Notes: a model not told the origin generated them from the letters alone. Positions 8,331-18,392 are shown, counted from the first letter of the stretch. The stretch is 44,687 nt of DNA from Muribaculaceae bacterium (GCA_017443765.1 JAFSYB010000115.1:1-44687); one strand, 5' to 3'. Numbers and translations: made by a program.

Positions 8331-8425
8331 GGTGAAACGCAGGCTGGGAGGTCTGCATGAGGCCGAGGGCCTCAACGTGAATGCCCCCACGGCGCACGCG
8401 TCGAAGATGCGTGTGGCGTGGGGAT
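8331..8425 (-). repeat. Dispersed intergenic repeat, copy B
   Basis: Read on the minus strand, it gives ATCCCCACGCCAC, GCATCTTCGACGCG, GCGCCGTGG, TTGAGGCC, CTCATGCAGACC and GCCTGCG in the same order as copy A at 2634-2735, with substitutions between the blocks. Confidence 0.75.
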
Positions 8426-8653
8426 AGCGTCGCAAGTGCGTCATCGCCTGGGTGCAGGGCAGCAGATGACGTGGCGTCGGTGTCGAATTGCGCCTGTTTT
8501 TGGCATTTTCGGCCGCTTGCCCCATTAACAAACAGAAACCATACAGCCCTAATAACAGTGGCCATTTTAGTTTCGTTAACATATTGGATTAAATTAAAGG
8601 AATAATTAACGACGGCTACACACATTTTAAATCTGCAATTAAAAAAAAGGTAG

Positions 8654-8661
8654 TACTTTTG
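8654..8661 (+). promoter_or_regulatory. -7 box of the inositol-3-phosphate synthase promoter
   Basis: TACTTTTG matches TAnnTTTG 63 bases before the ATG at 8725. The -33 region is AT-rich (ATTTTAAA near 8624), with no clean TTTG. Confidence 0.5.
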
Positions 8662-8724
8662 ACCGCACTATTCTCAAAACGAAAACAATAACATCTTAAA
8701 ATCATTAAGGTAAACCACATTATT

Positions 8725-10032
<1,308 letters not shown>

Positions 10033-10050
10033 GCTAATGCGAAACTCACC

Positions 10051-10143
10051 ATGCACAATGCATAATCCAGCAACGCACAATCGCCGCATTGCGCCCCCCG
10101 CGGCACACCGACAATTAGGCATTGCGCATTATGCATTGTGCAT
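10051..10143. repeat. Perfect 16-bp inverted repeat in a stuttering tract before the lipoprotein gene
   Basis: ATGCACAATGCATAAT (10051-10066) is the exact reverse complement of 10128-10143, with 61 bases between. The right arm lies in a GCATTGCGCATTATGCATT stutter and ends 4 bases before the ATG at 10148. If transcribed from the upstream gene, it could fold over the start region of the lipoprotein. Confidence 0.65.
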
Positions 10144-10147
10144 TGCC

Positions 10148-10618
10148 ATGTGTGTGTTGAGCATGGTGTTGTTCAGCGCGTGCCACAGCAACGAAGCGAA
10201 CTACAAGGCAGCCTACGAGAAGGCGATGGAGAAGCGCGTGTCGGACGTTGGCGCCGAGGAGATGGCGCGTATTCTGGCCGAAAGCACCAAGCCCACAATG
10301 GTGGTGAACGGCGACAGCGTGCGTGTGGTTGTCGTGCGCGCCAATGTCACCGACGATTCGGCCGCCGTGGCACACCGCTACGGAATCGTTGTCGCACAGT
10401 TCAAGCAGAAATTCAACGCCATCACCATGCGCAACCGGCTTCGCACCGACGAGGGCTTCCCAAGCTATGTGCTCTTTGGCGGGCCCGAGCGCAAGTATTT
10501 CGTCATTGTCAAGGGATTTGACGAGCTTGACGTGGCAGCGGCCTTCCTCAAGACGGCACCCCAGAACGTGAAGATGAAAATCCTGGAGCCCAAGCCCTGG
10601 ATTCTCGATCGGCGCTGA
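10148..10618 (+). CDS. Small lipoprotein with a SPOR-like C-terminal domain
   Basis: 156 residues from the ATG at 10148. MCVLSMVLFSAC is a short hydrophobic segment ending in a lipobox-like LFSAC. The C-terminal half (about 78-150; RYGIVVAQFKQKFNAITMRN ... RKYFVIVKGF ... AAAFLK) has the pattern of SPOR domains, which bind denuded peptidoglycan at division sites. Earlier in-frame ATGs at 10040 or 10016 would add an Arg-containing n-region, and part of the signal peptide would then be encoded by the GCATTATGCATTGTGCAT stutter. The start is therefore uncertain. It lies 115 bases after inositol-3-phosphate synthase and ends at a strong terminator. Confidence 0.75.
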   Translation: MCVLSMVLFSACHSNEANYKAAYEKAMEKRVSDVGAEEMARILAESTKPTMVVNGDSVRVVVVRANVTDDSAAVAHRYGIVVAQFKQKFNAITMRNRLRTDEGFPSYVLFGGPERKYFVIVKGFDELDVAAAFLKTAPQNVKMKILEPKPWILDRR

Positions 10619-10650
10619 CCGCGGCACAGGAACACAACATTGGCGTTAAC

Positions 10651-10683
10651 AAAAGCCCCCGCACTTGGTAGCGGGGGCTTTTT
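10651..10683 (+). terminator. Terminator between convergent genes
   Basis: AAAAGCCCCCGC (10651-10662) pairs perfectly with 10671-10682 around an 8-base loop and is followed by T. With A residues on one side and T on the other it can serve both the lipoprotein gene and the convergent acyltransferase gene ending at 10726. Confidence 0.88.
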
Positions 10684-10725
10684 GGGGTATGCCCTACAAC
10701 ATCGCCGGGCATGCAGTAGCGGGTG

Positions 10726-11682
10726 TCACTCTGTGCGTTTGCGGGGCACCACGCGGCCACCAACCACCTCGTAGTTGCGGTCAAATTCCTCGCGTGTGCG
10801 CTTCCATCGGTTGTGGCTCCAGAGCCAGTACTGCGGTGCCCGGCGTATGGTGGCCTCGAGGCGACGAAAATACTCGTCGGTGATGGCGTGGTCGGGCATT
10901 GCGGCGGGGTCGCGGGTGATGAGCTGGAACTCGGCCTCGTAGTGTCCCCGGCCCACGCGGCGCACATCGACATAAAAGACGGCCTGGTTGTACTTGCGCG
11001 CGATGCGCTCCACGCCGGTGAACACCGGTGTTTCCTGATTAAAGAAGGTGAGCCAGTGGTGAATGTTCTGCCACAGCGGCACTTGGTCGCTGATGTAGCC
11101 AATCACGCTGGGGCGCTGCTGGGCGTTGGCCTGATGAATGAAGCGAAGGGTGTCGCGCATGGCGATACTGTGCGAGCCCATACGGTTGCGCACGGCGAGG
11201 AACAGGCGGTCAACCACCGGGTTCTCCAGCGGGTGGTAGATGTGGCCATAGGCCGCGTCGGGGTCGTCCATGGCCAGCCGCAACGAAGTCACCCACTCCC
11301 AGTTGCCATAGTGCCCCAGCAGCAGGGCCACGCTCTGCCCCTGTCGCACAGCCTCGTTGACCTGCTCGGCTCCGTGAAACACCATGCGGCGGGCGATATT
11401 CTTGCGGCTGATGGTGGCCAGCTTCACCGACTCGGCCACCACATCGCAAAAGTGGTGGTAAAAGCCGCGCTCGATGTCGCGCCGCTCGCGCTCGTCCAGC
11501 TCGGGGAAAGCGGCCGCCAAGTTGCGCCTGATCACGCGCCGACGGTAGTGCAGCACAGGCCCCACCAGCACATAGAGCAGGTCGCTGAACACATAGTGCA
11601 CACGCAGCGGCAGCAGCGACAGCAGTTGCCACAGCACGTGCAGCAAATGAAAGGCAATATGATTGAGCCAGCGTCTCAGCAT
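10726..11682 (-). CDS. Lysophospholipid acyltransferase family protein, LpxL/HtrB-like
   Basis: 318 residues, the family's normal length. An N-terminal amphipathic/membrane segment (LLHVLWQLLSLLPLRVHYV) precedes RRRVIRRNLAAAFPELDERE, a typical LpxL start. The catalytic HX4(D/E) motif is HYGNWEW in ALLLGHYGNWEWVTSL (near 135), and SVIGYISDQVP fits the later conserved block. These inner-membrane enzymes add a secondary acyl chain to lipid A, or to other lipids in Bacteroidetes. It is transcribed toward the inositol-phosphate synthase unit. A MITE-like repeat lies 38 bases upstream of its start, where its promoter should be. Confidence 0.88.
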   Translation of the reverse strand: MLRRWLNHIAFHLLHVLWQLLSLLPLRVHYVFSDLLYVLVGPVLHYRRRVIRRNLAAAFPELDERERRDIERGFYHHFCDVVAESVKLATISRKNIARRMVFHGAEQVNEAVRQGQSVALLLGHYGNWEWVTSLRLAMDDPDAAYGHIYHPLENPVVDRLFLAVRNRMGSHSIAMRDTLRFIHQANAQQRPSVIGYISDQVPLWQNIHHWLTFFNQETPVFTGVERIARKYNQAVFYVDVRRVGRGHYEAEFQLITRDPAAMPDHAITDEYFRRLEATIRRAPQYWLWSHNRWKRTREEFDRNYEVVGGRVVPRKRTE

Positions 11683-11719
11683 GGGGATAACGCGGTGGTG
11701 ATTGTCGGGGTTTAGTTCT

Positions 11720-11957
11720 GGCGGATTCTACAAATTCCCAAAAAAGTTATGTCCGGTTTGGATAAATCAGGCTGCACTCAGCAATTCAACCAAGCTTCGT
11801 TGCGTTCGTTTGCACCGATTTGCGGTAGCCTTTGCACTCTGACTGGCATCTTTTATCTCAAGTCCTTGACTAACAGGTCGCTATCAGCCTTCGACCTGAA
11901 AGCGGAATCTGCTCAGTCACAGCCTCAACCTCCAATCGGGCAATCTGTAGAACCCTG
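11720..11957. mobile_element. Diverged MITE-like element (no transposase)
   Basis: About 238 bases with imperfect terminal inverted repeats: GGATTCTACAAATTCCC at the left, and GGGCAATCTGTAGAACCC at the right. The ends, the internal AATCTGCTC and the CCAATC just inside the right arm match the intact element at 39658-39835. No open frame of note lies inside. It occupies the upstream region of the acyltransferase gene. The rest of the gap to 12072 shows nothing recognisable. Confidence 0.55.
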
Positions 11958-12072
11958 CGTATTCATTTCCGTTGCAAAATTACAACAAAATGTCGGTAGT
12001 CGCGCACAAAAGTGGGCAAAAAACACCGTGGCTCGTCACGTGGATCACAGCCCGGCACTGCGGCAGGCTTGG

Positions 12073-13092
12073 TCACAGCCAGCCAGCCTGGCGATACCAC
12101 TCGATGGCCTCTTGCAATCCCCGCTCGAGGGTGTACTGCGCCGTGAAGCCGAGGTGTTGCCGGGCCGGGGTGGTGTCGCAGAGCCAGTTGCGCTGCTTGA
12201 GGATTTTGAATTTGTCGCCGTTGAGGGTGCTGGGCTTCAGGGTGAGTTTCCCCCACCACTCGGCCACGGCGCACACGGTGCGCACGAGCCAGAGCGGGCA
12301 GGTGACGGGCACCACCCACCGCTTGCCCAGCTGGCGGCAAACGAGCTGGCGGAACTCCTGCTGGGTGTAGGCACGCGGCTCGCTGATGAAGAATGCCCGA
12401 CCCTGCGGCTTGTGTGCCAACGCGCACATCACGGCCTGAGCCACGTCCTTGACGTAGACGAATGTGAGCATCTGCTTGCGGAACCCCACGCTGAAATCGA
12501 AGCCGCGCTTGATGCTTTTCATCATCATGAAATAGTCGCGCTCATGCGGGCCATAGACCCCGGTGAGGCGCAAGATGGTGTGCGGCACATCGGCCTGCGA
12601 TTGCAGGAAGACCTCGGCCTTGAGTTTCGAGGTGCCATAGCGCGTGTTGGGTTGCGGCACGTTGTCGCCGGTGAAAGGGGTGTACTGCTGCTCGTCGCCC
12701 GGCCCCATCACACTCAGGCTGCTGATAAACACCAAATGCCGGGGCAGTGCCTGGATGGTGCGCAAGGTCTCGACCAGCAGGCGCAGGTAGCCGTGGTTGA
12801 TGCGCTCAAAGTCGAGGTAGTTGGTGCACTTGGTTGCACCCAGATTGTGCACCAAGTGGTGCCACGGGCCATGCTGGTTCACATGTTCGCGCAGGGTGGT
12901 TGCCAAGCTCTCCTCGTCGGTGAAATCGAGTTCGATAAAGCGAATGCGCTCATCTTGCAGAAACTCACGGTTGGTGGTCTTGCGCACGGCGGCCCAGGTT
13001 TCGTAGCCGCACTCGAGTGCGGCCGCCACGATATATCCGCCAATGAACCCGCCGGCACCGGTGATGAGCAAGCGCTTGCCGTTATTGTCCAT
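12073..13092 (-). CDS. NAD-dependent epimerase/dehydratase family protein (extended SDR)
   Basis: 339 residues from the ATG at 13092. LLITGAGGFIGGYIV is the N-terminal Rossmann GxxGxxG. VFISSLSVMG and YGTSKLKAE carry the Ser and Tyr-x3-Lys catalytic residues, and LRLTGVYGPHERDYF is typical of extended SDRs acting on nucleotide sugars or similar. Its start codon lies inside the last codons of the upstream glycosyltransferase gene (an 11-base overlap), so the two are probably translationally coupled. With a GT9 and DUF4254 upstream, a role in surface glycan or lipid assembly is likely; the substrate is unknown. Confidence 0.88.
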   Translation of the reverse strand: MDNNGKRLLITGAGGFIGGYIVAAALECGYETWAAVRKTTNREFLQDERIRFIELDFTDEESLATTLREHVNQHGPWHHLVHNLGATKCTNYLDFERINHGYLRLLVETLRTIQALPRHLVFISSLSVMGPGDEQQYTPFTGDNVPQPNTRYGTSKLKAEVFLQSQADVPHTILRLTGVYGPHERDYFMMMKSIKRGFDFSVGFRKQMLTFVYVKDVAQAVMCALAHKPQGRAFFISEPRAYTQQEFRQLVCRQLGKRWVVPVTCPLWLVRTVCAVAEWWGKLTLKPSTLNGDKFKILKQRNWLCDTTPARQHLGFTAQYTLERGLQEAIEWYRQAGWL

Positions 13093-14125
13093 ATAGAATC
13101 TCGTTAACTTTATCCACAATCATGTCGGGCGTGATGCCGTTGAGGCAGGGGTAGCCGCCAGACCGGCAGGGCTTGTCGCCAAACACCGAGCAGGGCCGGC
13201 AGTGGAGCGGCAGCTGCACGGCATCGGTGTCGCGCTGCCGGTATCCCATGAAGCCGCAATGCGGGTGCGTGGCGCCCCACACGCTGAGTGTGCGCAGCCC
13301 CACGAGCGAGGCGAGGTGCATATTGGCCGAATCCATGCTCACCATGAGGTCGCAACGCGCCAGCAGGGCCAACTCGTCGGCAAAGGTGTGGTCGACGGCA
13401 GCCACGTTGGTGACGTTGTGGTGGTCGCCGGCCCAGCCGTCGAGCACGGTTTTCTCATGCTCGCCGCCCCCCATCAGGAAGACGTGCGTGTGGTCGCGGG
13501 CAGCGAGAGCGGCCACGACCTGCCGCATTTTGTCCAGAGGGTACACCTTTCCCTCATGAGCCGAGAACGGCGCAACGGCAATCCAGCGCGTGTCGACGGG
13601 TTTGTCGCCCGCGAGGGTGCAGGGCGGCAAGTTGCCGGTGAACAAAGTGGTGAATTGGCGGGGTGCGGCAATGCCTATACGCTCAAACGTGAGCCGGTAT
13701 CGCTCGGTGGTGTGTGTGAGCGGCCTATTGAGTTTGGCAGTGACCAGGTCGTGCTTCTCGCGGCGTCCCTTGTCGATTCGCCGCACGGACACACCGGCCA
13801 GGCGCAACACGGCTCCCATCACCCACGTGCGCATCACATTGTGTAGGTCGGCCAGCGCGTCCACCCCGCAGTCGCGCCGCAGTCGCCGTGCCAGCCGCAC
13901 CATGCCCCACAGGCCGTTGTACTCTTTTTTCAAGTCGACGGGCACCACGGTGAGATTTGATGGCGGCTGCTGTGCCAAGGCGGCGGCCCAGGGGCGGCTC
14001 GCAAACACAAAGCGCACACCGGGGTTGGCGCGACAGGCGTCGTAGAGCACAGGAATCGCCATGGCCACGTCGCCCAGCGCCGAGAACCGGGTCACCAGCA
14101 CGCAGGCAGGCTTATTTTGCCCCAT
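13082..14125 (-). CDS. Glycosyltransferase family 9 (heptosyltransferase-like)
   Basis: 347 residues. VLVTRFSALGDVAMAIPVL at the start and the MVSMDSANMHLASLVGLRTLSVWGATHP region (near 265-295) are the GT9 signatures (GDV...; D-SANMHLA). The enzyme is expected to transfer a sugar onto LPS core or a related glycan from the cytoplasmic side. A Cys-containing tail (HCRPCSVFGDKPCRSGGYPC) is common in the Bacteroidetes members. The gene overlaps the upstream DUF4254 gene by 14 bases and the downstream epimerase by 11, a tight three-gene operon. Confidence 0.92.
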   Translation of the reverse strand: MGQNKPACVLVTRFSALGDVAMAIPVLYDACRANPGVRFVFASRPWAAALAQQPPSNLTVVPVDLKKEYNGLWGMVRLARRLRRDCGVDALADLHNVMRTWVMGAVLRLAGVSVRRIDKGRREKHDLVTAKLNRPLTHTTERYRLTFERIGIAAPRQFTTLFTGNLPPCTLAGDKPVDTRWIAVAPFSAHEGKVYPLDKMRQVVAALAARDHTHVFLMGGGEHEKTVLDGWAGDHHNVTNVAAVDHTFADELALLARCDLMVSMDSANMHLASLVGLRTLSVWGATHPHCGFMGYRQRDTDAVQLPLHCRPCSVFGDKPCRSGGYPCLNGITPDMIVDKVNEILYGQ

Positions 14126-14717
14126 AGAGCACGGGGTTGGTCGAGGGGTCGTTGTACATTTTCATCTGCCGATAGACCTTCATGAATTTTCGTCCGGCGG
14201 CGATGTCGTCCAGCAGCTGGTCGATGGCGGTGCTCAGGTCAGTGCGTTGTTCCATCAGCACCTCGAGTTTGGCCTGGCAGCGGGTGCGGTGCTCGTCGGT
14301 GGCCTCGCTGCGCGTGGCCTGCTCGTGCATGTGGTAGATTTTCAGTGCCAGAATCGAGAGCCGGTCCACCGCCCAGGCGGGGCTTTCGGTGTTGATAGTG
14401 GCCCCGGGCAGGACCGACACACCGGCGAACCGGCTGCGGAAATAAGTGTCGATTTCCTCCACGAGGTCGGTGCGTTCCTGGTTGCTGTGGTCGATGCGGC
14501 GCTTGAGCGCCAGTGCAGCCACGGGGTCAATGCCGGGGTCGCGAATGATGTCCTCAAGATGCCACTGCACGGTGTCGATCCAGCACTTGGTGAACAGGCT
14601 GGCGTCGATGCTGCCAGCGGGATAAGGGTTCTGTGCCTGGGCATCCACGTCGTTGGTGACGTGGTAACGCACAATGGCGTCGTCGAACAATCGGTTACAG
14701 TCTTGTGCAAAACTCAT
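14112..14717 (-). CDS. DUF4254 domain-containing protein
   Basis: 201 residues from the ATG at 14717 (MSFAQDCNRLFDDAIVRYHV). The sequence is helical and polar throughout, with WHLEDIIRDP, RRIDHSNQERTDLVE and NTESPAWAVDRLSILALKIY blocks typical of DUF4254, a Bacteroidetes family often next to GT9 genes. The function is unknown. Longer readings from upstream would run through the promoter and are not credible. It is the first gene of the operon with the GT9 and epimerase genes. Confidence 0.87.
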   Translation of the reverse strand: MSFAQDCNRLFDDAIVRYHVTNDVDAQAQNPYPAGSIDASLFTKCWIDTVQWHLEDIIRDPGIDPVAALALKRRIDHSNQERTDLVEEIDTYFRSRFAGVSVLPGATINTESPAWAVDRLSILALKIYHMHEQATRSEATDEHRTRCQAKLEVLMEQRTDLSTAIDQLLDDIAAGRKFMKVYRQMKMYNDPSTNPVLYGAK

Positions 14718-14782
14718 CACTTTCAGTGTTTTGGTTTGGTGTAATAGCCATACGCAGCAAGCGGGCGCGGCGAATTTTTTCG

Positions 14783-14790
14783 CAAAGATA
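14783..14790 (-). promoter_or_regulatory. -7 box for the DUF4254-GT9-epimerase operon
   Basis: Minus-strand TATCTTTG fits TAnnTTTG 66 bases before the ATG at 14717. The -33 box is not clear. It lies back to back with a plus-strand box at 14825. Confidence 0.55.
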
Positions 14791-14824
14791 ATGCTTTTTG
14801 TGCAACTAAACGAAAAAAAAGGCG

Positions 14825-14832
14825 TATTTTTG
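14825..14832 (+). promoter_or_regulatory. -7 box for the small acidic lipoprotein
   Basis: TATTTTTG fits TAnnTTTG. A TTTG at 14797-14800 is 24 bases upstream, a little farther than the usual 19-21. The leader to the ATG at 14908 would be about 75 bases. Confidence 0.5.
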
Positions 14833-14907
14833 CAATGGCTAAACCGCAAGACATTCCTAGAGTCTAACCAACAACAAGACGTAAACAAACCATTAAAACC
14901 AAAGAAT

Positions 14908-15285
14908 ATGAAGACTCTGAACCGACTTGCAATCCTCTTGCTTATGGCTGTTGCACTTGTGTCGTGCGAATGGGAGGACGATGACTTTTTGGGCGCGTGG
15001 GAGAGCTATGCCTACAACGATGGACACGGCGAGTACGAGCTTTACGACAACGACCGCAGCACCTATGTGTTCTACAGTGATGGCACGGGATACTACTCGC
15101 AGTGGAATTTCTCGACCGACTTCCGCTGGAGCGAGTACAGCTACGGCCACTTGGTGCTTCACCACAGCGACAACCTGGTGGAGGATTTCTACTATCGCTT
15201 CGACCGAGGCGACATGCTCGTGAGCGGCGACCGCAGCTTCTACACCTACACGGTGTTCAGCTACAGAGGGCGGCATCACTATTGA
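14908..15285 (+). CDS. Small acidic, aromatic-rich lipoprotein of unknown function
   Basis: 125 residues. MKTLNRLAILLLMAVALVSC is a clear lipoprotein signal with the acylated Cys at residue 20. The mature part is very acidic and rich in Tyr, Trp and Phe, with short repeats of a W/Y-S-x-Y rhythm (LGAWESYAYNDGHG, YVFYSDGTGYYSQWNF), suggesting a small lipocalin-like beta-sandwich such as is seen in Bacteroidetes lipoproteins; this is inference. The gene has its own promoter and terminator. No family is recognised. Confidence 0.82.
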   Translation: MKTLNRLAILLLMAVALVSCEWEDDDFLGAWESYAYNDGHGEYELYDNDRSTYVFYSDGTGYYSQWNFSTDFRWSEYSYGHLVLHHSDNLVEDFYYRFDRGDMLVSGDRSFYTYTVFSYRGRHHY

Positions 15286-15336
15286 GTATGGCCACCTATG
15301 CTGCAACGGCGTTGCCGCACAGGCGACCATCAAGGC

Positions 15337-15379
15337 AAGCCCCCTCGTCACCTACAACAGGGAACGAGGGGGCTTTTTT
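15337..15379 (+). terminator. Terminator after the small lipoprotein
   Basis: AAGCCCCCTCGT (15337-15348) pairs with 15364-15375 and is followed by a T run. It also lies just past the convergent minus-strand gene ending at 15393. Confidence 0.88.
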
Positions 15380-15392
15380 TGGTGGTGAGGCG

Positions 15393-18362
15393 TCACCAGC
15401 GGCGCGGGCCATTGAAGCCTCCCGGGCGTCCGCCGGGGCCGCCAGGGCCGCGACCGCCCGGACTGAAGTCATCGTCTTTCAGCTTGGGTTGCTCCCCTTT
15501 TTTGAAGGTGGTGAAGCGATAGGTGAACGTCACCAGCCCATAGCGGGTGAGTGAGTTATAGGCCACGTCCTCGATGTAGTTGCCGGTCACGTTGCGGTAG
15601 ATGCTCTTCTTTTGCCCCAGGATGTCGTATACCGAGAGCGTGATGGCGGCAGCCTTGTCGCGCAGGAACTGGTAGGCCAGCGAGGCGTTCCACAGCCACT
15701 GCTTGGTGTCGTAGCCGGCACTGTAGCCGCTGGTGGAGCTGAAGTTGAGGTCGGTGCTGAGCACCAATCCGCAGGGCATCGACCAGGTTCCGTTGAATTG
15801 TCCGCCATAGGTGTGCACATTGCGGTTGCTGCCGGTCTGCACGGTGTTGTGGGTGGTCTGGAAATTGTAGCGCGGGCGCAACTCCAGGTCGAACTGGCTG
15901 TTGCGGAAAGCAATGCCAGGCGAGTAGTTGATGTTAAACGAGTTGCTGCGGTTCAGCTCGGCGTTGTTATAGCCCTTGCTGACGGCAAACCGGCTAAAGA
16001 GGTGCGACGAGAAGTACCAGGTTTTCTGCGAGCCAAAGGGGAAACTCATCATGTTCATTGCCATGGCGCTCCACACGCCGTTGACGTTCTCATAGGTGGT
16101 GAAGCGGCCACCGGTTGACTGGTCGTAATCGGTTCTGGAAATGATGCTGTTTTGCTCGTAGTTGAGGTTGAACATGGCCATGATGCTCCGCTGGGCCATT
16201 TGCGCGAAATCCTGGAAGCGCACGCTGAAGCGGTGTGTGAATGTGGCTTTGAGCTCGGGGTTACCGGTGACGATGTTCAAGGGGTTGCTCTCGTCGGCCA
16301 CCGGCTGCAACTGGGCGATGCTGGGCTGCGTGGCGCGCATGCGGTAGTCGATGTTCATGCTCTTGACGGAGCTGAACTTGTAGCGAAAGCGTGCATAGGG
16401 GGCGGCACTCCAAGCCCACCGGGTGGGGATGTCGCGGGCGCTGTTGATACGGTCGCGACTGCTCGACATGGCGTGCTGCACCGAGAATCCCAGGTTGAGG
16501 TTGTAGGCTTTGCGCACCTGGCGGAATCCCAGCATCAGCGAGCCGTCGTAGAACTTGTTCCGGAAGCTGTTGCTCAATCGCGTGTTGAAGTCGCGGCTCA
16601 GCTCGGGGCCGAGTTCCTGTTCAAGCACCTGTGTGAGCAAGTCCATGTCGGTGAGCACGCTGGGGTCGTAGGCATCGGCGAGCTGCTGCCGCAGTACCGG
16701 CGAGTAGAGCGGGTTGTAGGGCAGCGCCAAGTCGCCGCCTGCGCCGGTGGGGTCGGGCGTGGCGCCGCGGGTGATGTCATAGACGTTCTTGTCGGCCTTG
16801 CTGTAGCGGTAGTTGGCGCGATAAGAGGCCTCGAAAAAGCGTGCGTTCTGCACCTTGCCAATCGGCTCGGTCCACGACAGGCGGCCTCCCACACTGTTGG
16901 TAATGCGGTCGTTGTCGTACACCTGGTCGATGGTTTCATCGGTGCCCAGGCTGTAGTAGTTGTTGCGTGTGTAGGTGTTTCCGTCCTCTTCCACATTGCT
17001 GTGGTTGTAGCGCAGGTTCACGCTCATGCTGCGGCCAGGGTGCGAGGCCACCTTGTGGTTGAACACCATCCAGGTGCCGAACTCGTAGCTGTTTCCCTTG
17101 TTCCGGTAGTTGTTCAAGCTTTGGTTCACCAGCGAGAGTGCGGCATCGCCGGCGCGTGTTTGCGACACCTCGGCACTTGTGCTGCGGCTGAAATTGAGCG
17201 AGAAATTGGGGCGGATGTCAATCGTATTGAGCGTGTCGATTTCCCACTTCAGGCGGAAGTCGCCCCGCAAGTTGTTCCCCTTGTCGCGGGCCTGCTGCTG
17301 GGCGTCGTAGTAGCTGGTGCTGTCGGCAAACAGGTATTGCCGCGCGGTGCGTGTGCGCGTGTCGCGGTCGCTGTGGCTGTACATCAGGTCGCCACCTACG
17401 CGGAAGTGCTCGTCCTCCTTGCTGCCCACGTTGAAGTTGATGCCCACATTTTGCGACTTGGTGATGCCTCGGTCGCCACCAAAGCGCTGGAAACGCTGTG
17501 CGCCGCCATCGGTGAAGCCCAGGCTGTTGGTGTTGTTGCCGCCGCCCAAGATGGTGAACTGGTTGCCATCGTTGAAATGGTTGGCCATCAGGCTGAAAGC
17601 ATATCGGTTGTCGGTGCCATATCCGGCGTTCACGGTGCCGAACCAGCCGTTGTTCATGCCTTTCTTCACGGTGAGGTTGATAACGGTCTCGTCCTCACCA
17701 TCATCTACCCCCGTAAGGCGGGCCAGGTCGCTCTTGCGGTCGATGACCTGGAGCTTGTTGACCATCTCGGCCGGAATGTTCTTGCTGGCCACGGTGGGGT
17801 CGTCGGCAAAGAACTCCTTGCCGTCGATGAGGATTTTCTTCACCTCCTTGCCGTTGGCGGTGATTTTGCCGTCGCTGCCCACTTCCACCCCTGGCAGGCG
17901 CTTGAGCAGGTCCTCGACCACGGCATTAGCCTGTGTCTTGTAGGTGTCGGCATTGTATTCAATGGTGTCCTCCTTGACGGTGATGGGTGTCTTCACGCCG
18001 ATTACGGTGGTTTCCTTGAGCATCACCGTGTTGGGGCTCATGGACACCACGCCCAGGTTCACATCTCGGCCATCGGCCCCAATGGTTACATGGCGCATGA
18101 CATCGGTGTAGCCCAAGTAACTAAACTTGAGCACATACTTCCCGGCTTTGACGCCCTTGATGTCGAACACGCCGTGCTCGTCGGTGGCAGTGCCCTTGAC
18201 GAGTGTGCTGTCGGTGGTGGCCCGCAGCAGCCGCACAGTGGCGCCGATTAGCTCGGTGGTGTCGCTGGCATCGACCACGATACCGTTGATGGTGGCATTC
18301 GCACTGGCAAATACGCAAGTAAGCATCAACCCTACCAGCGCCAAAAGAATGTTTTTCTTCAT
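15393..18362 (-). CDS. Outer-membrane beta-barrel protein with CarboxypepD-regulatory-like domain (TonB-receptor-like)
   Basis: 989 residues. Residues 1-24 are a signal peptide (MKKNILLALVGLMLTCVFAS). About 25-110 form a carboxypeptidase-regulatory-like sandwich (INGIVVDASDTTELIGATV). About 115-235 form a plug-like region (VVEDLLKRLPGVEVGSDGKI, KKILIDGKEFFADDP, GVDDGEDETVINLTVKKG). The rest is a 22-strand-type barrel of the outer-membrane beta-barrel family 3. Members resemble TonB-dependent transporters but lack a SusD partner, as here; the ligand is unknown. The C-terminus ends in a Gly/Pro/Arg-rich tail (GGRGPGGPGGRPGGFNG), which is odd because barrels usually end in a strand with a terminal aromatic. 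The last residue is still Trp. Confidence 0.9.
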   Translation of the reverse strand: MKKNILLALVGLMLTCVFASANATINGIVVDASDTTELIGATVRLLRATTDSTLVKGTATDEHGVFDIKGVKAGKYVLKFSYLGYTDVMRHVTIGADGRDVNLGVVSMSPNTVMLKETTVIGVKTPITVKEDTIEYNADTYKTQANAVVEDLLKRLPGVEVGSDGKITANGKEVKKILIDGKEFFADDPTVASKNIPAEMVNKLQVIDRKSDLARLTGVDDGEDETVINLTVKKGMNNGWFGTVNAGYGTDNRYAFSLMANHFNDGNQFTILGGGNNTNSLGFTDGGAQRFQRFGGDRGITKSQNVGINFNVGSKEDEHFRVGGDLMYSHSDRDTRTRTARQYLFADSTSYYDAQQQARDKGNNLRGDFRLKWEIDTLNTIDIRPNFSLNFSRSTSAEVSQTRAGDAALSLVNQSLNNYRNKGNSYEFGTWMVFNHKVASHPGRSMSVNLRYNHSNVEEDGNTYTRNNYYSLGTDETIDQVYDNDRITNSVGGRLSWTEPIGKVQNARFFEASYRANYRYSKADKNVYDITRGATPDPTGAGGDLALPYNPLYSPVLRQQLADAYDPSVLTDMDLLTQVLEQELGPELSRDFNTRLSNSFRNKFYDGSLMLGFRQVRKAYNLNLGFSVQHAMSSSRDRINSARDIPTRWAWSAAPYARFRYKFSSVKSMNIDYRMRATQPSIAQLQPVADESNPLNIVTGNPELKATFTHRFSVRFQDFAQMAQRSIMAMFNLNYEQNSIISRTDYDQSTGGRFTTYENVNGVWSAMAMNMMSFPFGSQKTWYFSSHLFSRFAVSKGYNNAELNRSNSFNINYSPGIAFRNSQFDLELRPRYNFQTTHNTVQTGSNRNVHTYGGQFNGTWSMPCGLVLSTDLNFSSTSGYSAGYDTKQWLWNASLAYQFLRDKAAAITLSVYDILGQKKSIYRNVTGNYIEDVAYNSLTRYGLVTFTYRFTTFKKGEQPKLKDDDFSPGGRGPGGPGGRPGGFNGPRRW

Positions 18363-18392
18363 TGACTATAGGTTTTCCTCGAAATTAGTTTG

